A DNA stretch of 64,000 bases, taken from Parahoeflea alexandrii (GTDB taxonomy: Bacteria; Pseudomonadota; Alphaproteobacteria; Rhizobiales; Rhizobiaceae). Positions 55,583 through 63,874 of the stretch are shown one piece after another. The notes under the pieces are model-generated. The model was not told the origin of the DNA. It ran no database searches and worked only from the letters and a program-made list of their open reading frames with translations. Positions within the stretch are counted from its first letter, which is position 1. Every line of letters begins with the position of its first letter. The stretch covers positions 372,001 through 436,000 of the forward strand of contig NZ_JAPWHB010000006.1 in NCBI RefSeq assembly GCF_027214025.1. Direction: 5' to 3'. A program made the translations under genes and the position numbers.

Positions 55583-55603
55583 AACCCGCCTTTTGGGCGG
55601 GTT
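55583..55603 (-). terminator. Intrinsic terminator of the MerR-family regulator gene
   Basis: AACCCGCC pairs with GGCGGGTT around a TTTTG loop. On the minus strand it exits into a T run (complement of AACAAAAAA). It lies 31 bp beyond the MerR stop codon. Confidence 0.88.
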
Positions 55604-55633
55604 ATCGTGAATGCGTTGGTGGCGGGCTTGCGT

Positions 55634-56044
55634 CTATTCTGATTCGGCCAGCATCTCGCGGACCACCGCTATGGTCCGTTCAAGCTCTTCGATGGCGGTG
55701 TTGATGGTGGCGCGCTGGTCCTCGAGCACCCGCATCTGCGCCTCGCCCTTTGACAGGGCCACCTTGAGCTGGGTGACATTCTTTCCGCGCGGATCATACA
55801 GGTCGATCATCCGCTTGACCTCGGTCAGCGAAAACCCGACCCGCTTGCCCAGAAGGATCAGCTTGAGACGGGCCCGGTCGCGTTTTGAGAAAAGCCGTGT
55901 GACGCCGACCCGTGTCGGCTTGAGCAGGCCCTTGTCCTCGTAAAACCGTAAAGTTCTCAACGTGACGCCGAATTCTTCGGCCAGATCGCCAATTCTGTAG
56001 ACCGCCTCGTCATGGTCCGCGCTGCTGTCACTCATCTCATTCAT
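55634..56044 (-). CDS. MerR-family transcriptional regulator (LiuR-like)
   Basis: A 136 aa MerR-type regulator. The N-terminal winged helix-turn-helix reads YRIGDLAEEFGVTLRTLRFYED (shown in part), followed by GLLKPTRVG. A dimerisation coiled coil spans residues about 95-133. It has no cysteine cluster of the metal-sensing or SoxR type, which argues for a metabolite or acyl-CoA-type effector. It lies directly upstream of, and in the same direction as, the beta-oxidation operon. Palindromes of one kind precede that operon, fadD at 14.6 kb and, in weaker form, this gene itself (56106-56120). LiuR-like control of fatty-acid catabolism is inference. Confidence 0.85.
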   Translation of the reverse strand: MNEMSDSSADHDEAVYRIGDLAEEFGVTLRTLRFYEDKGLLKPTRVGVTRLFSKRDRARLKLILLGKRVGFSLTEVKRMIDLYDPRGKNVTQLKVALSKGEAQMRVLEDQRATINTAIEELERTIAVVREMLAESE

Positions 56045-56366
56045 CGTTGGCCAAAGCCGCCATTTTTCCTATTTCCGAAAGCTCGATCGCGGTGTGACAT
56101 TATACCTTACGTCACGTCAAGTCGCCGCGGTTTCACACGTCCGGACAGAAGAAAAGTAACCTTGGTTAACGGGTTGTTTACCACGTTTCGCAGAATGTGG
56201 GCGCGAAGAGCAGTAAGCCCGGATTCGTTGTATCTTGTTGTTACCGGTTTGAAGTCTGGCTTTTCGGTGTCGGGATTTTTCCCTGCGGCCCGGAGAGCGA
56301 TATGGATGTGCTGCGGACGGGGGTGGGGCGTCAGGCCCTGGTCAACAACGCGAAGCGGAAATAAAA
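56045..56366. other. Divergent regulatory region between the MerR gene and the podJ-like gene
   Basis: These 322 bp carry both promoters. CTTACGT-C-ACGTCAA at 56106-56120 resembles one imperfect MerR operator. TTAA-N7-TTTA at 56166-56180 resembles a CtrA box. An AT-rich GGAAATAAAA element precedes the ATG at 56367. No small gene is evident. Confidence 0.5.
56166..56180 (+). promoter_or_regulatory. Candidate CtrA-binding site upstream of the podJ-like gene
   Basis: TTAA (56166-56169), a 7-base spacer, then TTTA (56177-56180), against the CtrA consensus TTAA-N7-TTAA; one base differs. It lies about 190 bp before the start. podJ is cell-cycle controlled in Caulobacter, so the match is suggestive only. 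Confidence 0.35.
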
Positions 56367-59300
56367 ATGAACGGATCGCGATCTCATTCAAGCAGGCCGG
56401 GTGCAGGCGGATCCTCGCTGGATTCGCTCAACCGCACAATCGAGAGCCTGGAAGCGCGGATTGAAACAATGATGGGCCGCGGCGACACTGCAGCAGCAGC
56501 CGGCAGGTATCCGGCAAAGGCTCCGCAGGTCCCCGCGCCAAAGCCGCAGTCTTCCGGTCTGGGCGGCGACCTTCTTGATGACATTCGTGCCCGGCAGCGG
56601 GCTCTCGAAGAGGCGCAGCGCGGCGGGTCGGTCAAGGCTGCTGCAGCGTCGCATGCCGCAGCGATGCCCACAGGCCGCGATGCGCAAACCCGTCAGCCCG
56701 CCCGCAAGACCGCCGCCGATCCTTTTTCCGCCGCGCGTCAGGATCCAAGACCCGATCTGAGCCAGCAGCTCATCAATGAGATGACGGCGCTCCGCCGCGA
56801 GATGGGCGAGCTGCGCAAGGAAGCCCGCGATCAGTCGCTGCCCAGGGAACTGCGCCGGGATCTTGCAGGCATTTCGGCTTCCATCGACGCGCTCGGCACT
56901 CAGGACGGTGGCGCGGACGCGCTCCGGCACGAGCTCGATTCCATGCGCGAAATGGTCGATCAGCTGGCCCGGGAAGAGAGTGTCCGCTCGCTTGAATCCC
57001 GTTGGCAGTCGATGGAGGAGCAGGTCTCCGGCCTCGACATGGCCGCGCTCCGCGAGGAACTCGTCAACCTGGCCTATCGCGTTGACGAAATCCGCGAATT
57101 CCTGGCAGGCATGCCCGCATCCGGTCAGGGGCAGGCAATCGAGGACAAGATCGCCCAGCTTTCGCAGGCAATCGAGACGATGACACGGCAGGCCGTGTCC
57201 GCCAGCCCGGATTTGCCGGAGCAGTTCGATCTGCTCGGCGCACGGCTTGATGAAATCACCCGGGCCATCGCGGCCCTGCCGGCTCCGACGTCGGCCGCTG
57301 TCAACAATGCTCCGTTCGAGCGGCTTGAGGCCCGTCTGGCCTCCGTCGCCCAGAAAATCGACGAACTCGAACCTGCTGCCGTCGAAACCGAGATCGGCAG
57401 CCGCATCGAGCATCTTGCGGCGCGCGTTGCCCAGCTGGCCGACGAGGAAGCCATTGCCCGCCTGGATGCACGGATCGAAAATCTCCAGTCCTATCTCGAG
57501 CACGGCGCCCGCGATGACCGCATGCCCGAGCTGGCCGACTATCTCAACGACATCACCGGCAGGATCGAGGCCCTCGACGCACGCGGCGTGGATGACTCCC
57601 TGATCGCCCGGCTGGACAATCTGGCCCATCAGATCGAAAGCCTTTCCATCCCGGCGCCGCAGGTTGGCGCCGTGCCGGAAGCTGTCATCGGCCGTCTGGA
57701 AGCGCTGATCGGCCGCGCCGAGGCGACCGTGTCGCGCAGCATCGATCCGCTGCCCGGCCTCGAAACGCTCGACGCCCGGCTCGCCGAAATCGCGGACAGG
57801 CTGCAGCAGGCGGAAGTCTCCGCCGCCGGCAACGCCATGCAGCCGGTGAGCGGGCTCGAAAACGTTGAGGCCCAGCTCGCCGAAATCTCCGCCCGCCTGG
57901 ACCGGCCCTATCTGGATCAGGTGCCGGCAATGATGCCCGGGATCGAGAACCTGGAAGCCAGGCTGGCCGATATCGCCGACCGGCTCGACATGTCGAGCAA
58001 TGCCGGTACCGGTCCGAGCGACCAGGCGATGCGCGGCCTCGAAGACCAGATCGCCAATCTTTCCCGCCTGATCAGCTCGGCGCCTGCGGGTGCGGGAACA
58101 GAGGCTTTCGAAGAGCGCCTGGCCTCCATCGAGGAACACCTGGCAACCAGCGACGAATTTGTCGTCGAAGCCGCCCGTCAGGCTGCGGAAGCGGCGTTGT
58201 CGGCCTATTCCGGCCAGATGGGCAGCACCCCGTCGCCGCAATCCCTCGCCAATATGGAAGTCATCACGGCGCTTGCCGACGATCTCAGGGCGCTGGAGGG
58301 TCTGAGCCGGAAGACGGAAGACCGGACCACCCGTGCGTTCGAAGCCGTCCAGGAAACCATGCTGAAGATCGCCGGGCGCCTGGAACGTCTCGACGCTCCC
58401 TCGCCGGCGTTTCACCAGGCCGCAACTGGTGCGCATGGCACGGGCGAAGCTGTGATGCCGCAGGCTTCGGTTCAGTCGCTTGACGATGTCATGCATCTGG
58501 CGGCAGACCATGAGGACACAGGTTCCGGAATGAGCCGTCCCCAGGTGGAGACGAAGGCGCAACCGGCGCGCTCTCCCTCCGAGGCCGCAGCACTGGCCGC
58601 GGCCTACGCGAACAGCCAGGGGGCGGAAGCTCACGACGACGAAGGGCTTTCGCAGTCCAGCAGCGGCGGCGAAAAGTCTTTCCTCTCGGGTTTGGCAGCG
58701 CGTATCAGGCCGGGCAAGGACCAGTCCAAGACCCAGGCCGAGCCGCAGTTTACCGAAGACGATTCTCCGCCGCTGGATCCATCGATGGAACTGGATGCGG
58801 AGACCGCCAATATGCCGCTCGAGCCCGGATCGGGCGCGCCGGACATCAACCGCATTCTGCAGAAGGTCCGCGAAGCCCAGGCAGCCGAACGCCAGCGCGG
58901 CGGTAGCCCGGCTGACAATGGTTCGGAAAAATCCGAGTTTCTCGCTTCCGCCCGCCGCGCCGCCATGGCCGCGGCCGCCGAAGTGGAAACCATCGGCAAG
59001 AGCCGCAAGAGCGGTGGTGGCGGAATGCTCGAGGTGCTCAAGTCGCGCCGCCGCCCGCTCCTGATGGCTGCCGGCGCGGTCTTGCTGGCGATCATGTCCT
59101 TCCCGCTGGTTTCCGGCCTCATCTCCGGGGGCAATGAGGAAATCGCGGCTGTCGAGCCGGCAATTGTCGAGCCAGCCGATACCGTCGAGCAGACCTCAAT
59201 GTCTGGCGATGGTCCGGACATGATGGCCGAAACGCAGGATCAGCAACCGGTCGTCGAAGCACGGTTGCCCGAGGTGAGGGTGATCGAACCCGGCTCGGAT

Positions 59301-60269
59301 CCGCAATCACAGATGACGGAAATGGCGCCGGAAGCGACATCGCTGGAATCCACGGCGGCAATAGCCCCTCTTGAGGAAGCGGCGCCGGCAAGCGATGAGG
59401 TGCTGACCGCCGCGCTGGATGCGCTGCCCCAGGATGCAGCGACTGGCGCGCTCAAGGCCGCAGCGGCTGCCGGCAATCCGCTGGCTTTCTACGAAATCGG
59501 CGCCCGCTTCACCGAAGGTCGCGGCGTCCCGGTCGATCTCAAGTCGGCGGCGACCTGGTATCAGCGCGCTGCTGATCTCGGCCACGCACCGTCCCAGTAC
59601 CGGATTGCCAATTTCTATGAAAAGGGCAGTGGCCTCGAGCGCGATCTCGATGCCGCCAAGAAATGGTACCAGCTCGCAGCCGAGCAGGGCAACGCCAGCG
59701 CGATGCACAATCTCGCAGTGCTCTATGCCACCGCCGGAGCCGTGCCGGATTACGAGAACGCCGCCGAATGGTTCGGCCGCGCCGCCGAAGTCGGCGTCCG
59801 TGACAGCCAGGTCAACCTCGCGATCCTCTATGCCCGCGGCGACGGCGTTCCGCGCGACCTCGAAAAATCCTACAAATGGTTCGCCATCGCGGCCAATGAC
59901 GGCGATAAGGATGCCGCAGTCAAGCGCGATGAGGTGTTCAACGCGCTTCGTCCCGAGCAGGTCGAGGCGGCCCGCGCTTCGGTCGCCAACTGGACGGCAC
60001 AGCCGATTGATCCGGATGCCAACGAGGTTGAAGTGCCGGCATCCTGGCAGGGGGCATCCACCGAAACCGCGTCGGTCGACATGAGCAAGGCGATCCGCAA
60101 CATCCAGGGCATTCTCAACAACAATGGATTTGATGCCGGCGCACCCGACGGCGTGATGGGCAAGAAGACAGTTGCTGCGATCAAGCAGTTCCAGGCTTCC
60201 ATAGGCATGGAGCCGACTGGTGAAATCGACGACAAGCTGGTCAGGGAACTGCTCGCGCGCAACGGCTGA
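56367..60269 (+). CDS. PodJ-like polarity protein (coiled coil, TM, Sel1 repeats, peptidoglycan-binding domain)
   Basis: A 1300 aa protein with the layout of the alphaproteobacterial polar organiser PodJ. A long cytoplasmic N-terminal part of about 880 residues is rich in coiled coil and contains a repeated unit of the form GLExLxARLAEIADRL, starting at residues 464, 496, 525 and 557. One transmembrane helix lies near 895-915 (PLLMAAGAVLLAIMSFPLV). A Pro/Glu-rich periplasmic linker follows, then Sel1-like repeats (about 1035-1200; GRGVPVDLKSAATWYQRAADLG and relatives) and a C-terminal PG_binding_1 domain (about 1238-1297). A role in polar growth or division is inferred from architecture alone. 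Confidence 0.83.
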   Translation: MNGSRSHSSRPGAGGSSLDSLNRTIESLEARIETMMGRGDTAAAAGRYPAKAPQVPAPKPQSSGLGGDLLDDIRARQRALEEAQRGGSVKAAAASHAAAMPTGRDAQTRQPARKTAADPFSAARQDPRPDLSQQLINEMTALRREMGELRKEARDQSLPRELRRDLAGISASIDALGTQDGGADALRHELDSMREMVDQLAREESVRSLESRWQSMEEQVSGLDMAALREELVNLAYRVDEIREFLAGMPASGQGQAIEDKIAQLSQAIETMTRQAVSASPDLPEQFDLLGARLDEITRAIAALPAPTSAAVNNAPFERLEARLASVAQKIDELEPAAVETEIGSRIEHLAARVAQLADEEAIARLDARIENLQSYLEHGARDDRMPELADYLNDITGRIEALDARGVDDSLIARLDNLAHQIESLSIPAPQVGAVPEAVIGRLEALIGRAEATVSRSIDPLPGLETLDARLAEIADRLQQAEVSAAGNAMQPVSGLENVEAQLAEISARLDRPYLDQVPAMMPGIENLEARLADIADRLDMSSNAGTGPSDQAMRGLEDQIANLSRLISSAPAGAGTEAFEERLASIEEHLATSDEFVVEAARQAAEAALSAYSGQMGSTPSPQSLANMEVITALADDLRALEGLSRKTEDRTTRAFEAVQETMLKIAGRLERLDAPSPAFHQAATGAHGTGEAVMPQASVQSLDDVMHLAADHEDTGSGMSRPQVETKAQPARSPSEAAALAAAYANSQGAEAHDDEGLSQSSSGGEKSFLSGLAARIRPGKDQSKTQAEPQFTEDDSPPLDPSMELDAETANMPLEPGSGAPDINRILQKVREAQAAERQRGGSPADNGSEKSEFLASARRAAMAAAAEVETIGKSRKSGGGGMLEVLKSRRRPLLMAAGAVLLAIMSFPLVSGLISGGNEEIAAVEPAIVEPADTVEQTSMSGDGPDMMAETQDQQPVVEARLPEVRVIEPGSDPQSQMTEMAPEATSLESTAAIAPLEEAAPASDEVLTAALDALPQDAATGALKAAAAAGNPLAFYEIGARFTEGRGVPVDLKSAATWYQRAADLGHAPSQYRIANFYEKGSGLERDLDAAKKWYQLAAEQGNASAMHNLAVLYATAGAVPDYENAAEWFGRAAEVGVRDSQVNLAILYARGDGVPRDLEKSYKWFAIAANDGDKDAAVKRDEVFNALRPEQVEAARASVANWTAQPIDPDANEVEVPASWQGASTETASVDMSKAIRNIQGILNNNGFDAGAPDGVMGKKTVAAIKQFQASIGMEPTGEIDDKLVRELLARNG

Positions 60270-60605
60270 ACCGGTTCGCGGGGCGGTCGCCCCGCCAACC
60301 GGAAATTGCCGTGAAATGTCTGCTCTCGCGGCCGCACCGACCGTGTGCGTGTCCGCCTGGCCGGGGAAATTGAGCGGCTTCGAATATACGTCGATTCAAG
60401 ATCTTACCGCACCCGGTTGTGCATCAGGCAGCACAGGTGGAGCCTCCATGTCCCTGTTGGCGCGGAAAACCTTGCCCACACCGCCAAAACCGTGCCCGGA
60501 AGACGTCAACCTATTTGACTCGCATCGCCGAAACGCGCAAAACCGTTCTGTCGGACTATCCCCGGCGCAACTCTTTTTCCTGTCATTGACGCCCGGGGGC
60601 GCAAG
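60270..60605. other. Intergenic region between the podJ-like gene and tauE
   Basis: These 336 bp begin with the hairpin at 60271-60302. The rest presumably contains the promoter of the TauE pair. A frame open across it has no ribosome-binding site and unconvincing composition. I see nothing else definite. Confidence 0.5.
60271..60302 (+). terminator. Terminator-like hairpin after the podJ-like gene
   Basis: CCGGTT-C-GCGGGGC pairs with GCCCCGC-C-AACCGG around GGTC, a two-part stem of 13-14 bp starting 2 bases after the stop codon. It lacks a T tract. Confidence 0.7.
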
Positions 60606-61532
60606 GTGACCATTTACCTGCCGATCGCAGAATTGTCGGTCAATATCTTCGTCATCCTCGGGATGGGCGCGGCAGTGGGTTTCCTGTCCGGCATGTTTGG
60701 CGTCGGCGGTGGCTTCCTGATCACGCCGCTCTTGATCTTCTACAATATTCCACCCGCCGTCGCCGTTGCCACCGGCGCCAATCAGGTTGTCGCGTCGTCG
60801 GTTTCTGGCGCCCTGGCACATTTCCGGCGCGGCACGCTTGATATCAAGCTCGGACTTGTTTTGCTGGTCGGCGGTTTGGCCGGCGCGACGGTCGGCATAC
60901 AGATATTCTCCATGCTGCGCCGTCTTGGCCAACTGGATCTGATCATCTCGTTGCTCTACGTCGTGTTTCTCGGGTCGGTCGGCGGGCTTATGCTCTGGGA
61001 AAGCATCATTTCGCTTCGCCGCGCCGCCAAGAACAAGCCGGTGTCGCTGCGCAAGCCCGGCCAGCACAACTGGGTACATCGACTGCCGTTCAAGATGCGC
61101 TTCAAGCGCTCCAAGCTCTATCTCAGTGTCATCCCGGTCATCATGCTCGGCTTTGCCATTGGCGTTCTCACCTCGGTGATGGGGGTTGGCGGCGGCTTCA
61201 TCATGGTCCCGGCGATGATCTATCTGCTGCGTATCCCGACCAGTGTCGTGATCGGAACATCGCTGTTCCAGATCATCTTCGTCACTGCCTTCACGACGGT
61301 TGTGCAGGCGGCGACCAACTTTTCGGTCGATATCGTCCTGGCATGGCTGTTGATGATCGCCGGCGTGATCGGTGCGCAATATGGTGTCCGCGTCGGCCAG
61401 AAGATGCGTGGCGAACAATTGCGCGCCGGCCTTGCGTTGCTGGTTCTTGGCGTTGGCATCCGTCTCGGGTTCGACTTGGTGTTGCCGCCCGACGAAATCT
61501 ACTCCGTGGTCAGCGGGAGTTTCGGCTTCTGA
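60606..61532 (+). CDS. TauE/SafE-family sulfite exporter-like membrane protein
   Basis: A polytopic membrane protein of 308 aa from the TauE/SafE (DUF81) family. The two half-repeats start with GFLSGMFGVGGGFLITPLL and GVLTSVMGVGGGFIMVPAM, each with the diagnostic GxGGGF. Relatives export sulfite, sulfoacetate or other organic anions; the substrate here is unknown. The start is GTG at 60606. Its TGA shares bases with the ATG of the next gene (TGATG), so it forms a coupled pair with the TIGR02186 protein. Confidence 0.9.
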   Translation: MTIYLPIAELSVNIFVILGMGAAVGFLSGMFGVGGGFLITPLLIFYNIPPAVAVATGANQVVASSVSGALAHFRRGTLDIKLGLVLLVGGLAGATVGIQIFSMLRRLGQLDLIISLLYVVFLGSVGGLMLWESIISLRRAAKNKPVSLRKPGQHNWVHRLPFKMRFKRSKLYLSVIPVIMLGFAIGVLTSVMGVGGGFIMVPAMIYLLRIPTSVVIGTSLFQIIFVTAFTTVVQAATNFSVDIVLAWLLMIAGVIGAQYGVRVGQKMRGEQLRAGLALLVLGVGIRLGFDLVLPPDEIYSVVSGSFGF

Positions 61533-62338
61533 TGCGCTGCGTGGTCCTGCTGTTTGTTGTGTCTGTATTTGCGAGCCTCCCGGCCGCGGCTCAGCTCGCC
61601 GACCCGTCCGTGACGATCAACGACAAGTTTTCCGAACGGATCGACATCGGAATTTCCACCAACGAGATCGCCATCACCTCGGATTTCTCCGGCGCCGACA
61701 TCACCGTCTTCGGTGCGATTGACGGTGCCGACGAATTGCTCCTCGCCACGTTTGCCTATGACGTGGTTGTTGCCCTTGAAGGCCCGCGCAAAACCTCGAC
61801 GGTGCGGCGCAAGGAGCGCGTCGCGGGGATCTGGATCAACCGGCATTCGATCCGCTTTGAGCCGATTCCGGCATCCTATTCGATGTCGAGCACCCGGCCG
61901 CTGCCCGATATTGCCAATCTGATGGAGCTAGCCTCGCGCGATATCGGCATCGACAACATCCGGCTTGTACCCACCGGCGGCGTCGGCGACGGTTCCCGGC
62001 TGACCGAGTTTCGCGAGGCTTTGCGGCGCATCAAGCAGGCCAGCGGCCTGTACCAACGCGATCCGACCGGCGTCCAGTTCATCTCAAAGGCGCTGTTCCG
62101 CGCCACCGTCCGGCTTCCGGCCAATATTCCGGTCGGCCAGCACAAGGTCCGTGCGGTTCTTTACAAGAACAACCAGTTCGTCATGGAAAAGGTGATCCCG
62201 CTTCGGGTGGTCAAGACCGGCCTGGAGCAGTTCATCTACAACTTCGCCCATGTCTATTCGCTCGCCTACGGTGTTATTGCGGTGCTTCTTGCCACCCTGA
62301 CCGGATGGCTGGGCAGCGTCATCTTCCGCAAGGATTGA
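61532..62338 (+). CDS. TIGR02186-family membrane-anchored protein
   Basis: A 268 aa protein with a cleavable signal peptide (about residues 1-21, ending ASLPAAA), a large extracytoplasmic domain of about 210 residues and one C-terminal membrane helix (YGVIAVLLATLTGWLGSVIF) with a short cytoplasmic tail. It matches my recollection of TIGR02186, a family restricted to alphaproteobacteria and found next to TauE-like genes. The ATG at 61532 overlaps the tauE stop, strongly suggesting a complex. The function is unknown; a periplasmic accessory to the exporter is the simplest reading. Confidence 0.82.
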   Translation: MRCVVLLFVVSVFASLPAAAQLADPSVTINDKFSERIDIGISTNEIAITSDFSGADITVFGAIDGADELLLATFAYDVVVALEGPRKTSTVRRKERVAGIWINRHSIRFEPIPASYSMSSTRPLPDIANLMELASRDIGIDNIRLVPTGGVGDGSRLTEFREALRRIKQASGLYQRDPTGVQFISKALFRATVRLPANIPVGQHKVRAVLYKNNQFVMEKVIPLRVVKTGLEQFIYNFAHVYSLAYGVIAVLLATLTGWLGSVIFRKD

Positions 62339-62401
62339 CCGTCGGATGGACCGGATAGGCGATGCATCCGAATCGCCACGGTGCGAGGCGCGTGTTTTAA
62401 G

Positions 62402-63289
62402 TTATCTGCGAAAAAGACTGCGAAGCCGCTCGACAATGCCTGCCGACGCGGCTGGAGGAGTAGGTTGTGGCTCTGCATGAGCTGTAGGGGGGGGCGGAAA
62501 GACTTTCCGCGGTCTGATATGCTCGCTCGCAAGTTCAAAGACCTTCACGACGTCTGTTGATATTTCCTTGTCGCCATAGCGGCCGTGAAACGTCTTGATT
62601 TCGGGGCGGGCCTGCAATGATTTACTGAACTCCAACGCGTGTGAAGCGTCGCCTTTGTAGCCAACCACCAGAAGGTGCGGCGTAGAGCGCCGGAATGTGT
62701 AGACCTCAAGCAGTTGGACACCGGCGCTTTGGAATTGTTTTTCAATTTCGTCGATGTAATGCGGGTTGGTGTCGACGCACACTCCTCCTCTATAGTGCTG
62801 AAAGATTACCAACCCTCCGTCTCGAATTTTGGCCAGAGCATCGTTTAACGTTTCGGAGTATGGTAATTCGTCATCTGGCCATGTGACGTAGTGTGCAGCC
62901 TGATCTTCGGTTTGTTGGGCTACAAAATCAGCCTGGATTGTCTCCCGCCTGATTTCATCCGGATGGAAGCTGGAAACATAGAGCAGATCGTATCGCCCGT
63001 CAGGGATATCAACCAATGCTGCCCCAGCATCACCATGATAAAACGTCAATCCGCTCCCTTGGCAGACCGCCGGAGTGAATGACAGGTTGATGTCGTTCAA
63101 GGTGAGGGTGCAGTCGCTATTATAAAACCAAGACTCTTCGAAAGCTTCGCCTGCGCCCAGCGAAAGCACGTTCTTGCCACTCAGATCATACCGATGAACT
63201 AGGCCAAGCATGGCGTCCTTGCAGAGATCGCGATTGACTGTACGGAGGTTAGAGAAGAACAGGTCCGGTGAGAGCTCAAGTTTCTGCAT
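62402..63289 (-). CDS. Methyltransferase-like (Rossmann-fold) protein of unknown function
   Basis: A 295 aa protein whose first half resembles a class I SAM-dependent methyltransferase. GKNVLSLGAGEAFEESWF sits where motif I is expected, an acidic LNDINLSF follows as motif II, then GRYDLLYVSSFHPDE and DGGLVIFQHYRGG. The C-terminus is a proline-rich linker (HIRPRKVFPPPPTAHAEPQ) ending in a basic amphipathic helix IVERLRSLFRR. The 5' half and upstream sequence are clearly AT-richer than the rest of the window, which suggests acquisition from elsewhere. I do not recognise a specific family or target. Confidence 0.7.
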   Translation of the reverse strand: MQKLELSPDLFFSNLRTVNRDLCKDAMLGLVHRYDLSGKNVLSLGAGEAFEESWFYNSDCTLTLNDINLSFTPAVCQGSGLTFYHGDAGAALVDIPDGRYDLLYVSSFHPDEIRRETIQADFVAQQTEDQAAHYVTWPDDELPYSETLNDALAKIRDGGLVIFQHYRGGVCVDTNPHYIDEIEKQFQSAGVQLLEVYTFRRSTPHLLVVGYKGDASHALEFSKSLQARPEIKTFHGRYGDKEISTDVVKVFELASEHIRPRKVFPPPPTAHAEPQPTPPAASAGIVERLRSLFRR

Positions 63290-63874
63290 GAAAGATCCCG
63301 CATTACTAAAAAATTTGGTGGACGATACGCTTCATCGGGCCGCTGCTCTAGCAGTACAAAATATCGCAGACAACCCCCTCCACAAGAGTACACATTTGTG
63401 CTCACCCCAAGCGACCTTCCTAAAGCGCTGGAGCCGACAGGGCAAGCTGTTCTATGTTGATGCGCTCTGATACTGGAATAAAGACGCCAGCACCAAGAGA
63501 GATCACAATCTTTCCTGAGCCTTCACACCGCTCGACTAGAACAAGCATATCATTTTTTCAATCTTGCTATTCGATTTGCCAAAATCTAAGAAAAAACAGT
63601 GAAAAGGTTGAGTATTTGCATGGATTCTCCTGCATGGAGCATCAATTTATATTGCAAGAATTTGAGTTTGAAGATCGGTTCGTCGTCACCAAATAATACA
63701 GTAAGCGTATTTACTCGTTTTTTACAAGCGCCACCGGAAAAGGAATTCTGGCTGTAAATGCTGCCGGACCGGTAAGCGATGGTGTGGCGTGTGCGGTTGA
63801 TTACCTAGGTGCTAATGGCCTGAATTGCCATCTCGTCAATCTTATGGTGTTCCGGGGCGCGCGCAATACACGGC
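63290..63874. other. AT-rich intergenic tract
   Basis: These 585 bp have markedly low GC, about 28-38% in lines 63541-63720 against roughly 60% or more elsewhere. An 80-codon frame at 63454-63696 lacks a ribosome-binding site and resembles nothing I know. The tract holds the promoter of the minus-strand methyltransferase-like gene and may be a scar of horizontal transfer. No inverted-repeat ends or tRNA were found here. Confidence 0.5.

Larger units (their letters stand above)
55293..55633. other. Regulatory intergenic region upstream of the beta-oxidation operon
   Basis: These 341 bp lie between the start of the acyl-CoA dehydrogenase gene and the stop of the upstream MerR gene, both on the minus strand. 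Contents are the operator at 55368-55389, a GGCCTCT/AGAGGCC dyad with an 18-base loop (55463-55494), and the MerR terminator at 55583-55603. AT-rich sequence near 55431-55460 may hold the operon promoter. No small gene is apparent. Confidence 0.6.

Noticed and set aside
56388-58634. 748-codon minus-strand frame inside the podJ-like gene
   Set aside because: Shadow of the coiled-coil region; composition is not protein-like and no start signals are present.
63454-63696. 80-codon plus-strand frame in the AT-rich tract
   Set aside because: No ribosome-binding site, no recognisable motif, and long frames are less informative in one short sequence; not called as a gene.
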